Origin: Gimesia chilikensis
GTDB taxonomy: Bacteria > Planctomycetota > Planctomycetia > Planctomycetales > Planctomycetaceae
Reading direction: 5' to 3'
Assembly (NCBI RefSeq): GCF_007744075.1
Contig: NZ_CP036266.1
Location: forward strand, 3,333,748 to 3,397,747
DNA: 64,000 nt
How positions within the stretch are numbered: the stretch's first letter is position 1; each line of letters begins with the position of its first letter. Position numbers and translations under genes: made by a program. A model generated the notes under the pieces. It was not told the DNA's origin and made no database searches. It saw nothing but the letters and a program-made list of their open reading frames with translations. Of this stretch, positions 37,456 to 44,008 are shown piece by piece.

Positions 37456-38724
37456 TCAGAGATCGAGTTGAAACCGCAGGCCGGCGACGAAGGCGTCGGG
37501 ATAGATGCCGGAAGGAGTGGTGATGTACTGCAGATCGGGCTGGATACTGAGTGCGTCGTTGATCTGTGCTTTGTAGAAGACTTCGACCATGATTTCACTG
37601 TCGGTGCCCCCCTGGTCGAGGTCGACCCACCCTGCTCCGGCGCCGGTGACATCCTGGTCCCGACCGCGGATCAGACCGGTATAAGCGAGCCCGGCCAGGG
37701 CATCATGCGGGATCAGAGGGAAAGGAGAACGTCCATAGGTGCTGGTGGGAAAATGCTGAGCAAAGATGGTCAGGCCCTGAGGCTGGTCGTCCGTGCTGCC
37801 TGCTTCGCGGAACAGGAGCTGCTCAATCTGTACGTAATAGCCGAAGGCGCGGGGAATCGTACCGGCGGGAACCGAACCGGTGGTCTGGTAGGTAGCACCA
37901 GCGGTGAATTTCCCGGGCAGCTGTCGAAACGGGCTTTGATAGCGATATTCAAATTCGCCGATGAACAGTGCCGAGTTGTTATCGGAAAAGAGCCCGTTCG
38001 CATTACTGCGATACGCGTCCCAGCCTCCGACTCTGAGACTGAGATCGGAGTTGACTTCGGTCATAAATACGATAGCGGGACTGGGCGCAGGGAACGAAGG
38101 CAGACCCGCCGAGGGGGAGAGACCAAAGGCAGAGTTGATGAAATCGCTGGCGGCATCGATTGCCAGGAAGAGGTTACTGATATCCTGTTTGCCGACGCGC
38201 ATCGTCACACCGGAATCGTAGAGGCCGACCTCCCACCAGAGTTCACTGATCTGCGCGATGTTGTCGAACGAGTCAATACTGCTGATGATCTGTGTGGCGC
38301 CGACATACTCATCCAGGCCGCGACCGTGGGTGTTCTGGAACAGGATCGAAGCACGTCCCGGGATGTCGAGCTTCATTTTTTCAAAATCGAGATCAACGGT
38401 GAGGTCGAGCAGACCTTCGTACTGAGTTGAACCGTTGGTGGCGATACCGCCGTGGGCATTGGTGAAGACTTCACCGTAATAGACGGGGGAGACAGCGATG
38501 CCGCTATCGGATTTGAACCAGTCAGGGATCAGTGTCGGATCGTCAGGAGACGTATTGCTGGAGGGAGCCACTATGCTAGCGGGTTCAACGGGGAGACAGT
38601 CGATTTGTTCTGTCAGACTCTCTTCTGCGCAGGGCTGACTGCAGACTGCCTGGGGGGCAGACAGAACCAGGATCAGAAATATCAGCGGGACGACAGAATT
38701 CAGCCGCAACGTTACGCTCCCCAT
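37456..38724 (-). CDS. oprB: OprB-type carbohydrate porin
   Basis: 422 residues with a signal peptide (VVPLIFLILVLSAPQAVCS). The mature part has repeated beta-strand patterns and the OprB landmarks: an early LTVDLDFEKMKLDIPGRASILFQNTHG, ISELWWE, a VGKQD ... FINSAFG segment, and the final LSIQPDLQYITTPSG ... VAGLRFQLDL strands ending in an aromatic/aliphatic porin-type terminus. These outer-membrane proteins let sugars diffuse in. It would serve the extracellular carbohydrate enzymes around it. It is followed on the same strand, in the upstream direction, by the esterase gene (121 bases apart). Confidence 0.9.
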   Translation of the reverse strand: MGSVTLRLNSVVPLIFLILVLSAPQAVCSQPCAEESLTEQIDCLPVEPASIVAPSSNTSPDDPTLIPDWFKSDSGIAVSPVYYGEVFTNAHGGIATNGSTQYEGLLDLTVDLDFEKMKLDIPGRASILFQNTHGRGLDEYVGATQIISSIDSFDNIAQISELWWEVGLYDSGVTMRVGKQDISNLFLAIDAASDFINSAFGLSPSAGLPSFPAPSPAIVFMTEVNSDLSLRVGGWDAYRSNANGLFSDNNSALFIGEFEYRYQSPFRQLPGKFTAGATYQTTGSVPAGTIPRAFGYYVQIEQLLFREAGSTDDQPQGLTIFAQHFPTSTYGRSPFPLIPHDALAGLAYTGLIRGRDQDVTGAGAGWVDLDQGGTDSEIMVEVFYKAQINDALSIQPDLQYITTPSGIYPDAFVAGLRFQLDL

Positions 38725-38845
38725 TCACGCTGCGTGAGAATATTCAGACCGGAAAACAGCGCGCAATACTCTTATTTTCGGCAGAATTGACGCGGTGATC
38801 CAGTCTGGGGGAATAGTCAAACTAAGGAGAGAATGACGGCATGTT

Positions 38846-39763
38846 TCAATTGGATTGCAGGGCTTTCTGCCCTGTTTGGGGTTGTGTGGCCAGGTGTTTT
38901 CGCAGGAAGGCTTCAACGAGTTGCATCCGCTGTGCATCAAAAAACTGAGGACCACCATGAGCGCCGCCGTGAATGACTTCGAAAGTGACATCCAGATCGT
39001 GCTGCTTGTATTTGCCGTGCAGTTCGTGGGACTGGTTGATGGGGACCTGCGGGTCCTGATCTCCGTGAATCATGAGCAGCGGCGGATCTTGCTCGTCTAC
39101 GTGAAAGACGGGGCTGGCGAGACGGGCGAGTTCGGGCATGTTTTCCGGGCGGTCACCCAGCAGGAGTTGCAGCGCGGGGACGCGGACACTCAAACCATGC
39201 GGCGTGGACTGGGGGAGGATTGTCATGAAGTTGGTGGGACCATAGTAGTCGACGATGGCATCGACGCGGGAGGATTCCTGATCGAAGTCGCCGAGGTCCC
39301 CTTCCAACTGCGGGTGTCCGTTGGTGACACCCATCAGGGCGACCAGGTGTCCTCCAGCCGAAGAACCGAGAATGCCGATTTTGGTGGCGTCGTAGCCGTA
39401 CTTCTCTGCAGAGCCGCGCAGGAAGCGAATGGCGGCTTTAATATCGTGGATCTGGGCCGGGAAGCGCGCGACCGGGGAGAGACGGTAATCGACGCTGGCG
39501 ACGGCGAAGCCCTGCTGGACCAGTGCAGCGAGGGGCATGTGGTCTTTGGAGCCGGCCCGCCAGGCGCCGCCATGGATCCAGACCAGGAGCGGCGGTTGCG
39601 AGACTCCCTCGGGGAGGTAGAGGTCAAGCTGCAGGCGGTGTCCGTCTGCGGTCGCGTACTGGATGTCATTGATCCGCTGAATCGATTCCACGGCGAAACT
39701 CCTGTCGGGGGATACAAACAGCATCAGGGCCAGCATGAGTCCGGCCCGGTAGAAAGGTCGCAT
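38846..39763 (-). CDS. Secreted alpha/beta hydrolase (carbohydrate esterase/lipase, BD-FAE-like)
   Basis: 305 residues from ATG 39763 (AAGAGG 7 bases upstream); the frame stays open to 39823. Signal peptide LMLALMLFVSPDRSFA. Motifs: oxyanion HGGAWRAGSK, nucleophile elbow GSSAGGH, acid in HGDQDPQVP and catalytic His in HGGAHGG. This is the hormone-sensitive-lipase/BD-FAE group, which deacylates plant polysaccharides or short esters. The end (LATQPQTGQKALQSN) is not conserved. It is probably expressed just before the porin gene. Confidence 0.9.
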   Translation of the reverse strand: MRPFYRAGLMLALMLFVSPDRSFAVESIQRINDIQYATADGHRLQLDLYLPEGVSQPPLLVWIHGGAWRAGSKDHMPLAALVQQGFAVASVDYRLSPVARFPAQIHDIKAAIRFLRGSAEKYGYDATKIGILGSSAGGHLVALMGVTNGHPQLEGDLGDFDQESSRVDAIVDYYGPTNFMTILPQSTPHGLSVRVPALQLLLGDRPENMPELARLASPVFHVDEQDPPLLMIHGDQDPQVPINQSHELHGKYKQHDLDVTFEVIHGGAHGGPQFFDAQRMQLVEAFLRKHLATQPQTGQKALQSN

Positions 39764-40260
39764 AAGTGCCTCTTTCTCAGCTTGATTATCGGGGCGATCC
39801 CGGAGGTTTCCGGATGTGTCCATTGTATACCTTAGGGACGGGGAATGACAGGTTGGAAGTCGGCTGGGCCGGGGGGGAGAGGGACGATCTGGATTTCCCC
39901 CTTTTCCCCGTCGATCCGATCTGTAGAATTCCTGTTACGGGGTGGGACTGATGCTGGTAACCACGCTAATCTGGCCTGGATTGAGGATTTGTGAATAACT
40001 GTGAAATCCGAAAAAATCTCGGTCGCAAAGAATTCAGGGGAGTGCTATGATCCGCTGCCTGCCTGTGGATCGACAGCGCCACTCAAACACAAGCGATTTT
40101 CTCACCCTGGGGGTCGTGCCTGCACTCCAAAATCCCCTTTGCGAATGGTTTATCCGTGTAAAGGAAACCCCGATGCAGGATTCCGCTGTGAGTTCAACAG
40201 GCAAGCGTCTCCCGGTGGGAGTGCGTTTCGACGCGAATTTTTTTCAAGGATAGATGTACC
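39764..40260. other. Intergenic region, divergent promoters
   Basis: 497 bases between the esterase (minus) and the MFS gene (plus). Short frames at 40001-40273 have no family features. Nothing else is seen. Confidence 0.45.
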
Positions 40261-41709
40261 GTGTGGTCTCTAAAAACAGCACAGCGGGCGCTGATCGCCG
40301 CCGGCTGTATGGCGATGATTTACACCCAGTTTACGATGTCACCCGCGACGATTGAGTTCGCACGTTCGCTGGGAGCGACCGGGTTACACATCGGGATTCT
40401 GGGTGCCCTGCCGACGTTGATGCTGTTTTTCCAGTTCCTGGCAGCGATTGTCGCCAATCACCTGGAATACCGCCGCTGGCTCTGGTTGCCGATTTCGATT
40501 CTGCAGCGTTTGATTCTGGTGCCTGTGGCGCTGGTTCCCTGGCTGCTGCCCTCCCTGTCTGATACGGCCTGGCTCTGGTGGCTGATCGTGCTGACCGCGG
40601 TCAACCACGCGCTGATTCACTTTACTACGCCGCTCTGGCTGTCGTGGCTGGGAGATTATCTGCCGCACAAGGGGCTCAATCATTATTGGGGCTACCGCCA
40701 GGTCTGGATGTACTGGACCGGGGCGATTTCGCTGCTGGGCGGTGCGATTTTTCTGGCAGAGAGTGGCCTGGATATCAAGTACGGGTTTGCCTGGCTGGTT
40801 GGCGTCGGATCGATTTTTGGTGTGTTCGATATTCTGTTCTACATGAAGATCGAAGAGCCGCCTGTGGCGAAGGTCAAAGAGCCGAAGCTGAAAAAGGTGC
40901 TGATGACGCCTTTTCTGGATCCGAATTTCCGATCTTATATTTCGTTCACCTGTTTCTGGCATTTTGCCGCGATGCTGGGCGCTCCCTTCATCAGCTATTA
41001 CCTGCTGGAATACACTGGCATGGACGTGTTCCGGTTGCTGTTGCTCTGGACGTGTGCATGGCTCGGAGGCGCGATCTTTTCCAAGCGACTGGGGTCGATG
41101 GCCGATCATTATGGAAACCGGCCGGTACTGATTCTGTGTACGGCGTTCAAATCGACCAACATGATCGGGCTGCTGTTTCTTCCGAAAGATCCGACGCTGG
41201 CGTTCTGGATTATGGTGCCGGTGTTTATCATCGATTCACTGCTGAATGCGGGGATTGCGATCGCCAATAACGGCTTCATGCTCAAGAATTCTCCTTCCGA
41301 AAACCGGACGATGTATATCGCTGCGGGAACCGCCCTGGCGGGACTGGTGGGCGGTATTACTTCGATTCTGGCGGGGGCGTTTCTGGTGATGTCCTCAGGC
41401 TGGAGCGTGACGATTCTGGGAAAAGAGTTCAATAATTTTCACCTGATTTTCTTCATCAGTCTGCTGATGCGGCTGGTCGCAGCTTTCTATGCCCGCTCGG
41501 TTCGCGAACCGGATTCGCACTGGACGGCTCAGGTGATTATGAAGCTGGTAGGCGTGACGCCGTTCCGGATGATGCGGTTTCCCGTGGGTCTGTATCGTTC
41601 CTTCAAGGCCGACGAATTAAAGGGGATGTCGCCTAAGGAAAAACGGAAACAGAGCCGTCTGGAGAAAGCGAAGCAGACCCAGAACGCGGGCAGTGGTTCT
41701 GTGGATTAG
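40261..41709 (+). CDS. Major facilitator superfamily (MFS) transporter
   Basis: 482 residues with a GTG start at 40261 and AAGGA 10 bases upstream. About twelve hydrophobic helices; the 2-3 loop and the R/D-rich loop (SKRLGSMADHYGNRP, the MFS motif A analogue) after the seventh helix are visible. The substrate is unknown; the protein resembles the MFS group seen next to sugar-catabolic genes. The C-terminus is a basic tail (KEKRKQSRLEKAKQ) in the cytoplasm. The IS110 element begins right after its stop. Confidence 0.88.
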   Translation: MWSLKTAQRALIAAGCMAMIYTQFTMSPATIEFARSLGATGLHIGILGALPTLMLFFQFLAAIVANHLEYRRWLWLPISILQRLILVPVALVPWLLPSLSDTAWLWWLIVLTAVNHALIHFTTPLWLSWLGDYLPHKGLNHYWGYRQVWMYWTGAISLLGGAIFLAESGLDIKYGFAWLVGVGSIFGVFDILFYMKIEEPPVAKVKEPKLKKVLMTPFLDPNFRSYISFTCFWHFAAMLGAPFISYYLLEYTGMDVFRLLLLWTCAWLGGAIFSKRLGSMADHYGNRPVLILCTAFKSTNMIGLLFLPKDPTLAFWIMVPVFIIDSLLNAGIAIANNGFMLKNSPSENRTMYIAAGTALAGLVGGITSILAGAFLVMSSGWSVTILGKEFNNFHLIFFISLLMRLVAAFYARSVREPDSHWTAQVIMKLVGVTPFRMMRFPVGLYRSFKADELKGMSPKEKRKQSRLEKAKQTQNAGSGSVD

Positions 41710-41751
41710 ATAGAGAGATCCTGTTGACGACGTAGCGACTGTCTTAAAAAA

Positions 41752-42705
41752 TCAGATTTTAATCACGTTTGCCTCCCATTTTTTCCCTTCTTTGACCATG
41801 GTGTTGAGAATGATGAGCAGTTTCCGCATGGCGGCCACGAGGGCGACCATTTTGGACTTTCCATTTTCCACGAGCCGTTTGTAGAACGCTTTGATCCTGG
41901 GGTTGTGATTCAGGGCCGTGACGGTGGGCATGTATAACCCGTTCCGGATCCGGACTCGTCCCCCGCCAATCGTTCTTTTCCCACGCAGAGTTCCACTGTC
42001 ACGGTTGGTGGGAGCCAGGCCGATCAGCCGCGCGATCTGCTTTCGATTCAGACTCCCCAGTTCCGGAAGGTCTGAGATGAGCAGGGCCGCGGTTGTGCCG
42101 GCCACACCAGGTACTGACTGCAGGATTTCAGAGCGCTCGCGGGATTCTTCATCCGCGTCAATCAGCTCCTTCAGTTTTTTCTCGATGTGTTTGAGCTGTT
42201 TTTTATAGAACTGGATTGAATCGCTAATCATTTTGGCCACTTCCCTGTCCGGGGTGGTTTCCAGGCGGTTCTGCTCCTGGATGATCATCTTGCTGACCTG
42301 CTGCCTGCGAGCACTGAATTCCCGCATTTTCTGCTGGACCTGTGTTAAAAGTGGGGTAATCCGCGGCTGCATCACCTGGGCAAATTCCATGATCGTGTGC
42401 GCGTCAATCTGATCGGTTTTCGCCAGCCGGTTCTTGGCGCGGGCAAAGTCCCGGATCTGCCGAGGGTTGACGACGGCGACTGGAAACCCATGCTTGTGTA
42501 GACAGGCAACGAGTTTTCGTTCCAGTCCTCCCGTTGCTTCCAGGCAGATCAGTTTGGGCTGAGTCTTCTGAAGCACCTGCATGAACTGTTTCATCCCGTC
42601 GGGTGTGTACTCATAAACGGAACCTTTGGGACGACCTGAAATTCTGGTATCAAACTTAGATTTTGAAATGTCAATTCCGACGTGATCTGTGTTATGCTGT
42701 TGCAT
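41752..42705 (-). CDS. IS110-family transposase (DEDD)
   Basis: 317 residues from ATG 42705 (AGGAAGG upstream); an in-frame ATG at 42747 is less likely. The N-terminal DEDD nuclease has VGIDISKSKFD (first Asp), LICLEATGG (Glu) and the TDQIDAHTI Asp pair. A coiled middle follows, and the C-terminal Transposase_20 domain has SVPGVAGTTAALLISDLPELG and the serine-type region RDSGTLRGKRTIGG. IS110 enzymes insert circular intermediates without terminal inverted repeats and use an RNA guide. The gene looks intact. The right end must lie between the MFS stop (41709) and 41752. Confidence 0.95.
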   Translation of the reverse strand: MQQHNTDHVGIDISKSKFDTRISGRPKGSVYEYTPDGMKQFMQVLQKTQPKLICLEATGGLERKLVACLHKHGFPVAVVNPRQIRDFARAKNRLAKTDQIDAHTIMEFAQVMQPRITPLLTQVQQKMREFSARRQQVSKMIIQEQNRLETTPDREVAKMISDSIQFYKKQLKHIEKKLKELIDADEESRERSEILQSVPGVAGTTAALLISDLPELGSLNRKQIARLIGLAPTNRDSGTLRGKRTIGGGRVRIRNGLYMPTVTALNHNPRIKAFYKRLVENGKSKMVALVAAMRKLLIILNTMVKEGKKWEANVIKI

Positions 42706-42848
42706 GCTAAGGCCCTTCCTTGCTGATACGAGCTGGTGGTGGTGCACCGCTCAGGCGACTGTACGGGTTAAGGCATGGAGAAGCGAGTGGCGATCAAGCT
42801 ACAAATCGGTCTTTAGGACCAGGGGCAACCACGATCTGACACTCGCCA
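42706..42848 (-). ncRNA. Candidate bridge-RNA region of the IS110 element
   Basis: 143 bases of non-coding sequence upstream of the transposase, the place where IS110-group elements encode their guide (bridge) RNA. On the minus strand it can form GGTC-CTAAA-GACC and a longer pairing of GCGAGTG with CACTCGC. Exact RNA ends and guide loops cannot be set from one copy. Confidence 0.4.
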
Positions 42849-42884
42849 CCAATGCTTCCCGCCTTTAAAGGCGGGAAGCATTGG
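42849..42884. repeat. 36-bp perfect palindrome
   Basis: 18-bp arms with no spacer, centred between 42866 and 42867 (arm CCAATGCTTCCCGCCTTT). It lies at the junction between the IS110 upstream region and the REPIN-like repeat. It may be an insertion target or a cruciform; the T/A centre and lack of a T run speak against a simple terminator. Confidence 0.85.
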
Positions 42885-42932
42885 CTTTATCTGCCTATCA
42901 AATCAAAGAACTGCAGACAGTCAAGAGCAGAT

Positions 42933-43067
42933 ACAAGGGGCAACCCTGTGTGGTCGCCCGTCGGGTTGAGGATGATGCTGTTTCGAGTCAGAAGATCTGG
43001 CGAGATCTACCAAGCATATTTTATAACATATTGACGGTTACGGGCAGGCACACAGGCCTGCCCCTAC
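42933..43067. repeat. REPIN-like repeat 1 (inverted pair of REP hairpins)
   Basis: Two related hairpins in opposite orientation: GGGGCAACCCTGTGTGGTCG at about 42937 and GGGCAGGCACACAGGCCTGC at 43042. The second ends in CTAC, the complement of the GTAG tetranucleotide typical of REP sequences. The loops carry complementary CTGTGT/ACACAG. The same pair recurs at 43864-44001. Confidence 0.85.
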
Positions 43068-43097
43068 GAAACGATAAGATTTCTTATTTTCGGATTA

Positions 43098-43646
43098 TCA
43101 CTTTGCGTTACGGTAATATTTGTCATCTACCCAACGTAGAGGATTAGTTCGGATGTATTCTGAGATTTCGAGCCAGGCATCTTCGTCGCGTATGACATGT
43201 TCATAGTAGTTTCGTTGCCATAAACGATTACGAAATGGACGCCAGTTATTTGACTTTACGTTTCGAATATATTCATTGACTGTCATGGTTTTGAACCAGC
43301 CTACCATGGTAGAAATCGATGGGATTTCGAGACTGGTAGTCGGTTTAATAGTTGAGTATGCGTCATGTTCTGCAAGCTCATTAGAGTGATTTAATTGAAT
43401 GATTCCGTGAAAATGATTGGGCATAACGATATGGTCATGAAGGAATACTGGTGGATATTTATGATCCAGTTCATGCCACCACTTCTCTATCATGTCTCCC
43501 GCTGGATTCCGTTTCATCGATCCATTCTTATCAATCTCACCAAACAGGCATAAATGATTTTGAGTGCAGATGGTAATGAAATAGAATCCTGATTGAGAAT
43601 AATCGTACCCTTGTAGACGTATCGATTTTCGCTTGGGAAAGTTCAT
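43098..43646 (-). CDS. REP-associated tyrosine transposase (RAYT, Y1/HUH)
   Basis: 182 residues from ATG 43646; the frame is open to 43727 and an ATG at 43658 is also possible. Family marks: RKSIRLQGYDYSQSGFYFITICT, CLFGEI, the HUH-type metal site HIVMPNHFHGII, VGWFKTMTVNEYIR, LWQRNYYEHVIRDE (catalytic Tyr) and the end EISEYIRTNPLRW. RAYTs are single-copy domesticated relatives of IS200/IS605 transposases that spread REP sequences. The gene appears intact and lies between two matching REPIN-like repeats, so enzyme and substrate are together. Confidence 0.94.
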   Translation of the reverse strand: MNFPKRKSIRLQGYDYSQSGFYFITICTQNHLCLFGEIDKNGSMKRNPAGDMIEKWWHELDHKYPPVFLHDHIVMPNHFHGIIQLNHSNELAEHDAYSTIKPTTSLEIPSISTMVGWFKTMTVNEYIRNVKSNNWRPFRNRLWQRNYYEHVIRDEDAWLEISEYIRTNPLRWVDDKYYRNAK

Positions 43647-43775
43647 GACTCTAATCATCGCAAGGGAAAAAATGGATGCGAACCACCAAAATGCAGACCA
43701 GGTATATGATGTATTACCAAAATCCAAATCTCAAATGGAAAGTTTCCAAAAGTAGTGTTAGTTTTGGGAGGACGT

Positions 43776-43799
43776 ATGGAGCATGATATGCTCCATTTT
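43776..43799. repeat. Inverted repeat with short T run
   Basis: 9-bp arms ATGGAGCAT (43776-43784) and ATGCTCCAT (43788-43796), 3-base loop, then TTT. It lies between the RAYT gene and REPIN-like repeat 2 and may be a REP-related hairpin or a weak plus-strand terminator. Confidence 0.6.
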
Positions 43800-43863
43800 A
43801 AAAGCCCGAAGCAGAATGCGGACAACGGGCCGGTGGAGTAGTTGTGGCTGTTTTGTTTTTGGT

Positions 43864-44001
43864 GTAGGGGCGACCCTGTGTGATCGCCTGCTGTGTTGAG
43901 GTGCTTGGGATGAAGTGTTCGAATGATATAAACGGAACCATTCGGAGTTTAGCATTAAATCGAACACAGCCAGGCGGGCAGGCACACAGGCCTGCCCCTA
44001 C
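43864..44001. repeat. REPIN-like repeat 2 (inverted pair of REP hairpins)
   Basis: GTAGGGGCGACCCTGTGTGA at 43864, with stem GGCGA/TCGCC, and GGGCAGGCACACAGGCCTGC at about 43976 ending in CTAC. The inner spacer differs from that of repeat 1, while the hairpins are nearly identical. It stops 8 bases before the stop codon of the operon's last gene and may also act as a transcription end. Confidence 0.87.
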
Positions 44002-44008
44002 TACTTTA

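Noticed and set aside
36997-38430. Plus-strand frame of 477 residues
   Set aside because: Antisense to the OprB-type porin, whose signal peptide and strand pattern are convincing; the plus frame shows no family features.
38855-39835. Plus-strand frame of 326 residues
   Set aside because: Antisense to the esterase with intact GSSAGG and HGGAW motifs.
42849-42884. CRISPR repeat or rho-independent terminator
   Set aside because: Single copy with no spacers, and no T run on either side of the palindrome.
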